From contig NZ_FOSG01000001.1 in NCBI RefSeq assembly GCF_900114215.1, positions 186,001-250,000 on the forward strand: a DNA stretch of 64,000 nt. The letters run 5' to 3'. Positions 16,930-24,972 of the stretch are shown piece by piece. Source of the stretch: Streptomyces mangrovi. GTDB lineage: Bacteria; Actinomycetota; Actinomycetes; Streptomycetales; Streptomycetaceae. The first letter of the stretch is position 1, and each line of letters begins with the position of its first letter. Both the position numbers and the translations under genes were made by a program. Below the pieces are notes generated by a model. The model was not told the DNA's origin and ran no database searches. It was given only the letters and a program-made list of their open reading frames with translations.

Positions 16930-18249
16930 GTGGCCACCACGGTCACTCCCGTCACGAACCGGAAGCCCGGCTACCGGGACCTGCTGCGCACTCCCGGTGC
17001 GTGGACGTTCCTGCTGCCCGGCTTCCTGGCCCGCCAGCCCTTCGCGATGCTGACGCTCGGCATCGTGCTGCTGGTCGAGGACACCACCGGATCGTTCGGC
17101 ACGGCGGGCACCGTCTCGGCCGTGACCGGCGTGTCGATGGCCCTGTTCGCACCCCGCAGCGGCCGGCTCGCCGACCGCTTCGGCCAGCGCGCGGTCCTGG
17201 TGCCCGGGGTGCTGCTGCACGCCGCCGCCGTGGGCGTGCTGGCTGCCCTGGCGCTGTCCCGGGCGCCGCTGTGGGCACTGCTGCTGGCGGCCGTGCCGGC
17301 CGGCGCCTCGGTGCCACAGGTCGGCCCGATGGTGCGGGCCCGCTGGGCTCATCTGCTCAGGGGCGGGCCGGACTCGCCGGGCGGCTCGGGTCCGCCGGGC
17401 GGCACGGGCAGGCCGGACGGCGCCCGGCTGCTGTCGACGGCGGCGGCGTTCGAGTCCGTCACCGACGAGCTCACCTTCGTCATCGGCCCGGTCCTGGCCA
17501 CCGCCCTGTGCACCGGGGTGCACCCGGCCGCCGGGCTGGCCGCCGAGGCGGCCCTGACCGTCGTCGGCGGGCTGGTCTTCGCGGCCCAGCGCCGTACCGC
17601 GCCCCCCGCCCACCGCCGCGCTCGGGGAGCGGACGGCGCGCCGCACGCCTCGGCCCTGTCGGTGCCGGGCGTGCGGGTGCTGATCGTCGCCTTCCTCGGG
17701 ATCGGCTCGGTCTTCGGCGGGATGCAGGTGTCGCTGGCCGCCTTCACCGACTCCATCGGGCAGCCGGGCCTCAACGGCGTGCTGTACGGGATCTTCGCCG
17801 CGGGCAACATGCTCGCCGGTCTCGTCTTCGGCGCCCTGACCTGGCGATCGGCCCCGCAGCGGCGGCTGCTGGCGGCGTACGCGCTGCTGACGCTGACCAC
17901 CGCGCCGCTGTGGGCGGTGGACGCGGTCCCGCTGCTGGCCGTCCTCGGACTGCTGGCGGGCATGGGCATCGCGCCGAGCCTGATCACCGGCTTCACCCTG
18001 GTGGAGCGGCTGGTTCCGGCGGGGGTGCGCACCGAGGCGTTCACCTGGATGGCCGGCGCGGTGGCGCTGGGCCAGGCCGGCGCCGCGTCGGCCGCCGGGC
18101 AGTTGACGGACGGCTTCGGGGCGAGCGCCGGGTTCACGGTGCCGCTGGCCGCCACGGCTCTGGCGCTGGTCACGGTGGCGGCGCTGCGCGGATGGCTGAG
18201 GCCGGACGACGGGCGGACGGGCGACGGGGAGGGACCGCGAACCGGGTGA
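16930..18249 (+). CDS. MFS transporter
   Basis: A 439-residue major facilitator with about 12 predicted helices: TPGAWTFLLPGFLARQPFAM, MLTLGIVLLVEDTTG, the loop PRSGRLADRFGQR (MFS signature A-like) after helix 2, and a second half beginning VRVLIVAFLGIGSVFGGMQV. It is probably a drug or metabolite exporter; the substrate is not inferable. The GTG start 16930 follows AAAGG; the longer frame (from 16789) has an Arg/Pro-rich lead unlike MFS N-termini. It is monocistronic. Confidence 0.88.
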   Translation: MATTVTPVTNRKPGYRDLLRTPGAWTFLLPGFLARQPFAMLTLGIVLLVEDTTGSFGTAGTVSAVTGVSMALFAPRSGRLADRFGQRAVLVPGVLLHAAAVGVLAALALSRAPLWALLLAAVPAGASVPQVGPMVRARWAHLLRGGPDSPGGSGPPGGTGRPDGARLLSTAAAFESVTDELTFVIGPVLATALCTGVHPAAGLAAEAALTVVGGLVFAAQRRTAPPAHRRARGADGAPHASALSVPGVRVLIVAFLGIGSVFGGMQVSLAAFTDSIGQPGLNGVLYGIFAAGNMLAGLVFGALTWRSAPQRRLLAAYALLTLTTAPLWAVDAVPLLAVLGLLAGMGIAPSLITGFTLVERLVPAGVRTEAFTWMAGAVALGQAGAASAAGQLTDGFGASAGFTVPLAATALALVTVAALRGWLRPDDGRTGDGEGPRTG

Positions 18250-18358
18250 CGGAGGGCTCCGGACGGAGGACGGGAGGGGCACGCAGGGGCGTGGCGAGAG
18301 TCACCGTCCGCCGCTCCCGGTGGACTAAGCCGCCGGAATACTGCACCATGGTGCGTCG

Positions 18359-18385
18359 TTAGCACTCCACAAGGAAGAGTGCCAG
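18359..18385. promoter_or_regulatory. CIRCE-like HrcA operator upstream of fmdB
   Basis: TTAGCACTC, a 9-nt spacer, then GAGTGCCAG. The CIRCE consensus is TTAGCACTC-N9-GAGTGCTAA, so the left arm is perfect and the right arm differs at 2 of 9 positions with exact spacing. It ends 9 nt before the GTG start of the FmdB gene and overlaps its Shine-Dalgarno. A perfect 12-bp palindrome GCACCATGGTGC lies just upstream at 18343-18354. Confidence 0.6.
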
Positions 18386-18394
18386 GAGGAGCAA

Positions 18395-18745
18395 GTGCCG
18401 ACCTATCAGTACCAGTGCACCGAGTGCGGCGAGGGCCTGGAAGCGGTTCAGAAGTTCACCGACGACGCGCTCACCGAATGCCCGAGCTGCAAGGGCCGCC
18501 TGAAGAAGGTGTTCTCCGCGGTCGGCATCGTCTTCAAGGGCTCCGGCTTCTACCGGAACGACAGCCGCGGCTCCTCGTCCGGCAGCACGTCGTCGTCCTC
18601 TTCGCCGTCGTCGTCCTCGTCTTCTTCGTCGGCGGCGTCTTCGTCGTCGGCGTCGTCGGCGGCGGCGTCGTCGTCCTCTTCCTCCGAGAAGAGCTCGGGC
18701 TCGTCCGGCGACTCGTCGTCCAAGGCCGGCTCCTCGGCGGCCTGA
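18395..18745 (+). CDS. FmdB-family zinc ribbon protein with Ser-rich tail
   Basis: A 116-residue protein. Residues 1-45 form the FmdB regulatory zinc ribbon: PTYQYQCTECGE and ECPSCKGRLKKVFSAVG (C-x2-C...C-x2-C), then IVFKGSGFYRND. The remaining about 60 residues are nearly all Ser/Ala, a low-complexity tail common in streptomycete members. The role is unknown. The GTG start 18395 has AGGAGGAG at ideal spacing. A CIRCE-like operator overlapping the leader suggests heat-shock control by HrcA. Confidence 0.9.
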   Translation: MPTYQYQCTECGEGLEAVQKFTDDALTECPSCKGRLKKVFSAVGIVFKGSGFYRNDSRGSSSGSTSSSSSPSSSSSSSSAASSSSASSAAASSSSSSEKSSGSSGDSSSKAGSSAA

Positions 18746-18853
18746 CCCCACCGCCTGCCGCCCTCCGGCCCGGAGCCGGAACCGGCCTGTCCCGCCCCCG
18801 CAGCGGTGCGCACCGGGGCGGGGTCGCCGCATGGGGGGCTAGTGTGTTCGGCC

Positions 18854-19684
18854 ATGAGCGCACAGGCGGAGACAGGTGTCATCGGCGGGTCCGGTTTCTA
18901 CTCGTTCCTGGACGACGTGATAGAGGTCGCGGTGGACACGCCGTACGGCGAGCCCAGCGACTCCCTCTTCATCGGCGAGATCGCCGGACGCCGGGTGGCC
19001 TTCCTGCCCCGGCACGGCCGCAAACACCATCTGCCCCCGCACCGGATCAACTACCGGGCCAACCTGTGGGCCCTGCGCTCGGTCGGTGTGCGGCGGGTGC
19101 TGGGGCCGTGCGCGGTGGGCGGTCTGCGGCCCGAGTACGGCCCCGGCACGCTGGTGGTGCCCGACCAGCTCGTGGACCGCACCAAGTCGCGCGTCCAGAC
19201 CTTCTACGACGGCGAGGCGCTGCCCGACGGCTCGGTGCCGAACGTGCTGCACCTGTCCTTCGCCGACCCCTACTGCGAGACGGGCCGGGCGGCGGCCGTC
19301 GCGGCGGCGCGCGGGCGCGGCTGGGAGCCGGTGGACGGCGGCACCATGGTCGTGATCGAGGGACCGCGCTTCTCCACCCGCGCGGAATCGCGCTGGCACG
19401 CGGCGCAGGGCTGGGCGGTGGTCGGGATGACCGGACACCCGGAGGCGATCCTCGCCCGCGAACTGGGCCTGTGCTACTCCTCGATGGCGCTGGTCACCGA
19501 CCTGGACGCCGGTGCGGAGACGGGTGAGGGCGTCTCGCACGAGGAGGTGCTCCAGGTCTTCGCGCAGAACGTCGGACGGCTGCGCGAGGTGCTCTTCGAC
19601 ACGGTGGCCGGGCTGCCCGCGGAGCGGGACTGCGCCTGCGCGACGGCGCTGGACGGGATGGACCCGGGGATCGAGCTTCCCTGA
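18854..19684 (+). CDS. S-methyl-5'-thioadenosine phosphorylase (MTAP family)
   Basis: A 276-residue purine nucleoside phosphorylase that splits methylthioadenosine to adenine and methylthioribose-1-phosphate for methionine and purine salvage. Motifs are GVIGGSGFYSFLDDV, FLPRHGRKHHLPPHRINYRA, VVIEGPRFSTRAES, and GMTGHPEAILARELGLCYSS. ATG 18854 is chosen because the GVIGGSG phosphate loop then sits near the N-terminus. Confidence 0.92.
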   Translation: MSAQAETGVIGGSGFYSFLDDVIEVAVDTPYGEPSDSLFIGEIAGRRVAFLPRHGRKHHLPPHRINYRANLWALRSVGVRRVLGPCAVGGLRPEYGPGTLVVPDQLVDRTKSRVQTFYDGEALPDGSVPNVLHLSFADPYCETGRAAAVAAARGRGWEPVDGGTMVVIEGPRFSTRAESRWHAAQGWAVVGMTGHPEAILARELGLCYSSMALVTDLDAGAETGEGVSHEEVLQVFAQNVGRLREVLFDTVAGLPAERDCACATALDGMDPGIELP

Positions 19685-19869
19685 GGGCCAGGGGCCGTCG
19701 GCCGGGACGGCGGGAGCGGCGTGGCAGGTGGCGGGGGCGGCTCATGCGGCTCACGTCCCTCGTGCGAGTGAGCGGGTTGTCCACAACCTGTGAGTAGCCC
19801 ACAGGGCCCGGCGGACTGCCGCGGAACCGGACATCGTTGGGGTGTTTCCACCACAAGGCGGTGACCGTG

Positions 19870-20526
19870 ATGTCCTCTTCCTTCCACTCCACTCCTCCCT
19901 CGTCCTCGCCCCCGTCCCCCTCCACACCCCACTCCCTGCCTCCTCCTTCAAGCCCTCCGGCCGCCGGCCCGGTGCCGGAGTTCGAACCGGTGCGCGCGGG
20001 GCGGGGCCCGCTCGGCCCTCTCCGGGCGGCGGGCCGGTGGTTCCGGGCGGTGGCTCTGCTGCTGGCCCTCGCCTCCGCGGGGGCCGTCCTCTGGGGGAAC
20101 CCCGGGGACGGAGACAGGGACGGGGAGCGTGCGCTCCCGGCGGCCCGGCCCGCGACCGGAGAAGCGCCGGGAGCCCCGCCCCCGCCCGCTTCTCCCGACG
20201 AGGAGGAGGGCGGCACGACGGTGGACGCCCCGGTGCGGATCCCGGACGCGGAGGCGGTGCGGCTGCTGCGTCCCGGGGACAGGGTGGACGTACTGGCCAC
20301 ACCCGCCGACGCCCCGGCAGGCGGTCCCGCCGACGGCCCGGCGGACAGCGCACGGACCATCGCCCGGAACGTGCGGGTGGCGGCCGTACCCGATGCGGCC
20401 TCCGGGCCGGAGGCCGGCCCCGGCGGCCGGGAGGGGGCGCTGGTGGTGCTCTCGGTGCCCCGGCCGACGGCCGCCCGGCTCGCCGGCGCGGCGGCGCACT
20501 CCGTTCTGGCGGTGACGCTGTGCTGA
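19870..20526 (+). CDS. SAF/CpaB-RcpC-like membrane protein
   Basis: About 218 residues: a Ser/Pro-rich N-terminus, one membrane helix (FRAVALLLALASAGAVLWG), then an extracytoplasmic region. In that region APVRIPDAEAVRLLRPGDRVDVLA is the core of the SAF/RcpC fold of Flp pilus assembly protein CpaB, and ARNVRVAAVPDA and ALVVLSVPRPTA follow. Its role in streptomycetes is unestablished; no pilus genes are adjacent. The start may be ATG 19870 or the GTG at 19861. Confidence 0.7.
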   Translation: MSSSFHSTPPSSSPPSPSTPHSLPPPSSPPAAGPVPEFEPVRAGRGPLGPLRAAGRWFRAVALLLALASAGAVLWGNPGDGDRDGERALPAARPATGEAPGAPPPPASPDEEEGGTTVDAPVRIPDAEAVRLLRPGDRVDVLATPADAPAGGPADGPADSARTIARNVRVAAVPDAASGPEAGPGGREGALVVLSVPRPTAARLAGAAAHSVLAVTLC

Positions 20527-20658
20527 CCGCCGGCCGCCAGGGCCCGGACCGTGGCCCGGACTGCGACCCGGGCTGGACAGTGCGCGCGGTGTTCGTGCAG
20601 CGTGTGCTGCGTTCACCCGGCGGAGGCCGGAGCGCGTGTGCGGAGGAGAGGCAGTCCC

Positions 20659-21249
20659 TTGAGCGAGAAGCAGGGCGTCCTGGCCGGGTTCAGGTCATTC
20701 CTGATGCGGGGCAACGTGGTCGATCTGGCCGTTGCCGTCGTCATCGGGGCGGCCTTCACCAAGATCGTGAACTCGGTGGTGGAGGGCGTCATCAACCCGG
20801 TGGTGGGCTCCATCGGGCCCAAGGACCTCGACCGCTACCAGTCCTGTCTCCAGGGCCCGTGCGAGTTCGACGAGGCGACCGGCGCGGCCCTCAGCGGCAT
20901 CGCCATCAAGTGGGGCTCGGTGCTGAGCGCCGCGCTGACCTTCCTGATCACCGCCGCGGTCGTCTACTTCCTGATGATCGTGCCGATGAACAGGTTCAAG
21001 AAGCGGCTGGACGCCCTGAGCGCCAAGGAGGCCGCGGAAGCGGCCGCGACTCCGGTCCAGAAGACCGAGGTGGAGCTGCTCACCGAGATCCGCGACGCGC
21101 TGCTGGCCCAGCGCGACGGCAACGGCACCACGGACGCCGCCGCCCTGCTGGCGGCGCAGCGCAACGCCTCCGGGGGCAGTGCCGGGCCGGGCTCCGAGGG
21201 GCCGTCCGGTGCGTCCGGCACATCTGGGGGTATCTCGAAGAAGCCCTGA
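20659..21249 (+). CDS. mscL: large-conductance mechanosensitive channel MscL
   Basis: A 196-residue channel protein releasing solutes on hypo-osmotic shock. The amphipathic N-terminus and first helix (GFRSFLMRGNVVDLAVAVVIGAAF) are canonical, as is the second helix (LTFLITAAVVYFLMIVPMN). The cytoplasmic helix (TEVELLTEIRDALLAQR) is followed by an extended Gly/Ser/Ala tail longer than in most MscL. The TTG start at 20659 has GGAGGAGAGG upstream. Confidence 0.95.
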   Translation: MSEKQGVLAGFRSFLMRGNVVDLAVAVVIGAAFTKIVNSVVEGVINPVVGSIGPKDLDRYQSCLQGPCEFDEATGAALSGIAIKWGSVLSAALTFLITAAVVYFLMIVPMNRFKKRLDALSAKEAAEAAATPVQKTEVELLTEIRDALLAQRDGNGTTDAAALLAAQRNASGGSAGPGSEGPSGASGTSGGISKKP

Positions 21250-21295
21250 CGCGAGCGTCCCCCGCAGTGCCCCGCGGAAGGTCCCGCCGGTGGCC

Positions 21296-21499
21296 TCAGA
21301 GGTGGTGCGGGGGCTTCTCGTCCAGGAAGCGGGCCAGATCGCCCGCACCGCCGTCGCCGCCCGCCTCCGGGCGCTCTCCCCAGCCGCGGTCGGTGTCGTC
21401 GGCCGAGGGCCGGCTCAGCGGATCGGAGAAGTCCAGCGCGGAGGCCGGGTCGCGGGGCGCGGAGCCATGGCCGGAACCGGGAGTGGCGGGGGTGCTCAT
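21296..21499 (-). CDS. conserved small hypothetical protein
   Basis: A 67-residue acidic protein without hydrophobic segments, MSTPATPGSGHG at the start and SADDTDRGWGERPEAGGDGG then ARFLDEKPPHHL at the end. Its terminal blocks read as a conserved streptomycete protein rather than a shadow frame. It is convergent with mscL and divergent from the P1 peptidase. Function unknown. Confidence 0.65.
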   Translation of the reverse strand: MSTPATPGSGHGSAPRDPASALDFSDPLSRPSADDTDRGWGERPEAGGDGGAGDLARFLDEKPPHHL

Positions 21500-21552
21500 C
21501 CCTCCAGAGTACGGCGGCCCCGGTCCGCTCCGGGGAGGAGGATCATGGCCTT

Positions 21553-22605
21553 ATGAGCGCCTCGAGGGTCAACGACGCACTGACGGATGTCCAGGGCCTG
21601 CGGGTCGGCCACGCCCAGCGGATCGGCGACGGCTGGCTGACGGGCACGACCGTGGTCCTCGCCCCGGAGGGCGGGGCGACCGCCGCCGTGGACGTGCGGG
21701 GCGGCGGGCCCGGCACCCGGGAGACCGACGCCCTGGACCCGCGCAATCTGGTGGAGCGCATCGACGCCGTGGTCCTGACCGGGGGCAGCGCCTTCGGACT
21801 GGACGCCGCCTGCGGGGTGACCGCCTGGCTGGAGGAGCGGGGCAGGGGCTTCCCCGTCGGCCCGGAGCCGGATCAGGTGGTGCCCGTGGTCCCGGCCGCC
21901 TGCCTCTTCGACCTGGGCCGCGGCGGCTCCTGGCGGGCCCGCCCCGACGCCGCGCTCGGCCGGGAGGCGGCCGAGGCGGCCGCCCGTACGAGCGTCGGCG
22001 AGCCGGTCCCCCAGGGCAGTGTCGGAGCCGGCGCGGGGGCCGTTGCGGGCGGTCTCAAGGGCGGGGTGGGCACCGCGAGCACGGTTCTGCCCTCGGGCAC
22101 CACGGTGGGTGCGCTGGCCGTGGTCAACGCGGTGGGCTCGACCCTGGACCCGGCCACGGGCGTGCTCTACGGCGAGCTGTACGGCGGGCGTCCGGCCTTC
22201 CCCTCGGAGGCCGAGCACGCCGAGGCGCTGCGGTCCCTGGCCGCCGCCCAGCAGGAGTCGGAACGCCGTTCGGCCGCCTCGGTGCGCCCGCCGCTCAACA
22301 CCACGCTGGCCGTGGTGGCCACCGACGCCGAGCTCACTCCCGCCCAGGCGCAGAAGCTGGCGGGCACCTCCCACGACGGGCTGGCCCGCGCGGTCCGCCC
22401 GGTGCATCTGCTCACCGACGGGGACACCGTCTTCGCCCTGTCCACCGGTGCGCGCCGCCCGGAGGCGGAGGAGATCAACGACGTGCTGGCGGCCGGCGCC
22501 GACACCCTGACGCGTGCGGTGGTCAAAGCGGTACGGGCCGCGGAGGGCGTGGACGGCCCGGGCGGGGTGTTCCCGGCGTACCACGACCTCTACGGCCGCC
22601 CCTGA
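21553..22605 (+). CDS. P1-family (DmpA-like) self-processing peptidase
   Basis: A 350-residue Ntn-fold protein. Family blocks are VQGLRVGHAQ, VRGGGPGTRETDALDP, VLTGGSAFGLDAACGVTAWL, and the autocleavage site in PQGSVGAGAGA, where Ser156 would become the N-terminal nucleophile of the small subunit. Relatives are aminopeptidases or beta-peptidases. ATG 21553 lies 11 nt after GGAGGAGG. A second ATG at 21545 opens a 3-codon frame (M-A-L-stop) whose TGA overlaps the main start. Confidence 0.88.
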   Translation: MSASRVNDALTDVQGLRVGHAQRIGDGWLTGTTVVLAPEGGATAAVDVRGGGPGTRETDALDPRNLVERIDAVVLTGGSAFGLDAACGVTAWLEERGRGFPVGPEPDQVVPVVPAACLFDLGRGGSWRARPDAALGREAAEAAARTSVGEPVPQGSVGAGAGAVAGGLKGGVGTASTVLPSGTTVGALAVVNAVGSTLDPATGVLYGELYGGRPAFPSEAEHAEALRSLAAAQQESERRSAASVRPPLNTTLAVVATDAELTPAQAQKLAGTSHDGLARAVRPVHLLTDGDTVFALSTGARRPEAEEINDVLAAGADTLTRAVVKAVRAAEGVDGPGGVFPAYHDLYGRP

Positions 22606-22738
22606 GCCGCTATGGCCCCGGCTCCCGGCCCCGGCTCCCGGTCGCGAACCCGACATCCTGCTCCGATCTCCGGCACCGCCTCGCCGCCCGCCGCCCCGCA
22701 CGCCCGGAACACCGGGCGTCACGGGCTCCGGACACAGC

Positions 22739-22777
22739 GGGACCCCGGCGCTGGGGGGGGGAGTGCGCCGGGGTCCC
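22739..22777. terminator. bidirectional hairpin between P1 peptidase and hrdD
   Basis: Perfect 13-bp stem (GGGACCCCGGCGC at 22739-22751 with 22765-22777), 13-nt loop including a run of nine G. It lies between convergent genes, so it can terminate both. Confidence 0.7.
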
Positions 22778-22852
22778 TGTCCAGTGGGCGTGTTCGGTCG
22801 TCTTCGATCGTGTCCCGTCGCGGCGCGGTGTGCCACACCGCGCCGGACGCCG

Positions 22853-23869
22853 TCACGCCGCCGCGTCGAAGCCCGTGTCATGGGCCATCTTCTTCAGTTC
22901 GAGCAGGGCGTGCTTCTCGATCTGGCGGATGCGTTCCCTCGTCAGGCCGTGCTGCTTGCCGACCTCGGTCAGCGTGCGCTCGCGCCCGTCCTCGATGCCG
23001 TAGCGCGCCCGGATGATGGAGGCTGTCCGGTCGTCGAGCCGGCCGATCATGTCCTCCAGTTCCTCGCGCCGCAGCATCACGAGCACGGAGTCCTCGGGAG
23101 AGGTCGCGGAGGTGTCCTCCAGCAGGTCGCCGAACTGCGTCTCGCCCTCGTCGTCCACGGACATGTTCAGGCTGACCGGGTCGCGCGCCCAGTCCAGCAC
23201 GTCCGTGATGCGCTCGGAGTTGGAGCCCAGCTCCTCGGCGATCTCGGCGGGCTCGGGGTCGCGGCCGTGCTCGCGGTTGAACTCCCGCTGCACACGCCGG
23301 ATCCGTCCCAGCTCCTCGACCAGGTGGACGGGGAGGCGGATGGTGCGCGACTGGTCGGCGATCGACCGCGTGATGGCCTGGCGGATCCACCATGTCGCGT
23401 ACGTGGAGAACTTGAAGCCCTTGCGGTAGTCGAACTTCTCCACCGCCCGCACCAGGCCCGCGTTCCCCTCCTGGATCAGGTCCAGCAGCGGCAGGCCGCT
23501 GCGGGGGTAGCGCCGCGCGACGGCGACGACCAGACGCAGGTTGGAGCGGATGAAGACATCCTTGGCGCGCTCGCCCTCGGCGGCCACGGCCTCCAGCTCC
23601 TCGCGGGTCGCGGTCGCGGCCGGCGAGTCACCCGAGACGGGCTCGGCCTGGCCGTCGAGGATCTGCCGGGCGTACACGCCCGCCTCGATGGCGAGCGAGA
23701 GCTCGACCTCCTTCGCCGCGTCCAGCAGCGGGGTGCGGGCGATCTCGTCGAGGTACATGCCGACCAGGTCCCGGTCCGCTACATCCCCTGCAGACGAGGT
23801 ACGTACAGGTCGTGCCTCGTCAGCGCCGTTGGGGTCGGCCTGACGACGGGCGACGGCACGGGTTGCCAT
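22853..23869 (-). CDS. hrdD: RNA polymerase principal-like sigma factor HrdD
   Basis: A 338-residue sigma-70 group 2 factor with all regions: 1.2 (DLVGMYLDEIARTPLLDAAK), 2 (FIRSNLRLVVAVARRY, PLLDLIQEGNAGLVRAVEKF, STYATWWIRQAITRSIADQ), 3 (RLPVHLVEELGRIRRVQREF) and 4 (RTLTEVGKQHGLTRERIRQI). The N-terminus MATRAVARRQ and the short region 1.1 match HrdD rather than the essential HrdB. HrdD is dispensable and its gene is read by alternative sigma factors. ATG 23869 is preceded by AAGGGAG. It is divergent from the GNAT gene. Confidence 0.9.
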   Translation of the reverse strand: MATRAVARRQADPNGADEARPVRTSSAGDVADRDLVGMYLDEIARTPLLDAAKEVELSLAIEAGVYARQILDGQAEPVSGDSPAATATREELEAVAAEGERAKDVFIRSNLRLVVAVARRYPRSGLPLLDLIQEGNAGLVRAVEKFDYRKGFKFSTYATWWIRQAITRSIADQSRTIRLPVHLVEELGRIRRVQREFNREHGRDPEPAEIAEELGSNSERITDVLDWARDPVSLNMSVDDEGETQFGDLLEDTSATSPEDSVLVMLRREELEDMIGRLDDRTASIIRARYGIEDGRERTLTEVGKQHGLTRERIRQIEKHALLELKKMAHDTGFDAAA

Positions 23870-23961
23870 GCGTACTCCCTTGCGAGTCGTGGTCTACAAC
23901 TGGTCGGTGGCGGTCCAGCCACCCGGCGTCTCCTGGTTCGGGTGCCCGTTCCGATGGAATC

Positions 23962-23988
23962 AACGACTTCAATCCGGACAGAATTCCC
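23962..23988 (-). promoter_or_regulatory. sigma-R-type promoter of hrdD
   Basis: Read leftward: GGGAAT (23988-23983), exactly 18 nt, then GTT (23964-23962). This fits the sigma-R consensus GGAAT-N18-GTT, and a sigma-R promoter of hrdD is known in S. coelicolor. The predicted start lies about 90 nt before the hrdD ATG, linking hrdD to thiol-oxidative stress. Confidence 0.75.
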
Positions 23989-24051
23989 ACGGCGCGCATC
24001 GTTTTTCCGGATCTTGCGGTATTCTGCGCCGCCACACAGAGGGGGCCCTCC

Positions 24052-24573
24052 ATGACGGAACGCGGGGAAGTCCAGGTCAGAGCAGGCGAGGAAGGCGACC
24101 TTCCGGGGCTGACGGACATCTACAACCACTACGTCCGCGAGACCCCCGTCACATTCGACACCGAGCCCCTCACCCCCGAGACCAGACGTCCCTGGCTGCT
24201 CTCCCACCCCAAGGACGGCCCGCACCGCCTTCTGGTTGCCCTGGACGCGGAATCCGGCCGCGTCCAGGGCTACGCCACCAGCAGCCCTTTCCGCCCCAAG
24301 TCCGCCTACTCCACCTCGGTCGAGGTCAGCGTCTACCTCGCTCCCGACGCGTGCGGGCGGGGCGTCGGCACCCTGCTGTACGAGCACCTCTTCGAAGCCC
24401 TCGGCGGCGAGGACGTCCACCGCGCCTACGCGGGCATCGCCCAGCCCAACGAGGCCTCCGTACGTCTCCACGCCCGCTTCGGCTTCCGCCACATCGGCAC
24501 GTACGGCGAGGTCGGCCGGAAGTTCGGCCGGTACTGGGACGTGGCCTGGTACGAGAGGCCGCTGAACTCCTGA
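24052..24573 (+). CDS. GNAT acetyltransferase, phosphinothricin acetyltransferase-like
   Basis: A 173-residue member of the PAT/Bar group: GDLPGLTDIYNHYVRETPVT, FDTEPLTPETRRPW, VSVYLAPDACGRGVGTLLYE (acetyl-CoA loop), and PNEASVRLHARFGFRHIGTY. Relatives N-acetylate phosphinothricin or methionine sulfoximine; resistance activity is not assured. It starts at ATG 24052 and is divergent from hrdD. Confidence 0.88.
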   Translation: MTERGEVQVRAGEEGDLPGLTDIYNHYVRETPVTFDTEPLTPETRRPWLLSHPKDGPHRLLVALDAESGRVQGYATSSPFRPKSAYSTSVEVSVYLAPDACGRGVGTLLYEHLFEALGGEDVHRAYAGIAQPNEASVRLHARFGFRHIGTYGEVGRKFGRYWDVAWYERPLNS

Positions 24574-24972
24574 GGCCCCCGGTGTCAGGGGGCACGGCGC
24601 CACCCGCCCACGGCGCCCGCCGGACGCCTCCTCCCGTCACCCTCCGGGACCACCGCGCCGCGCCACCGCCGCGCGTCGCCACGCCCGGCGCCGGCCGCCA
24701 CCGCACAATCCCGGTGGACCCTCCCGAACCGCCTCCCCGTCCCATCTCCCGAAGCCGCCCTCCCGGCCCGGCCCCGCCCCCTCCCCCGCGCCTCATGTCC
24801 GCGTCCCGCCAATGGCCCGACCACTGACAGTCCCGCACCCCTCTGGCCGTGGGCCCGACCCGCTGGAACGATGTGGCCGCCACGGCTCCGGCGCACACCC
24901 CCACATGCCGTCCCCTCCGCACGCGCACCACCGGCCCCACCCGCTCCGTCCGCCCATGTGAGGAGAGACCCG
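24574..24972. other. non-coding gap between GNAT and GH3 genes
   Basis: This 399-bp gap is strongly pyrimidine-skewed (C-rich) on the plus strand. Open frames crossing it are low-complexity Pro/Arg translations. The GH3 ribosome-binding site (GAGGAGAGA) is at its end. Nothing else recognised. Confidence 0.5.

Noticed and set aside
18560-18745. Ser-rich coding tail as a frameshift artefact
   Set aside because: Long Ser/Ala tails in frame are usual in streptomycete FmdB proteins and the frame closes normally.
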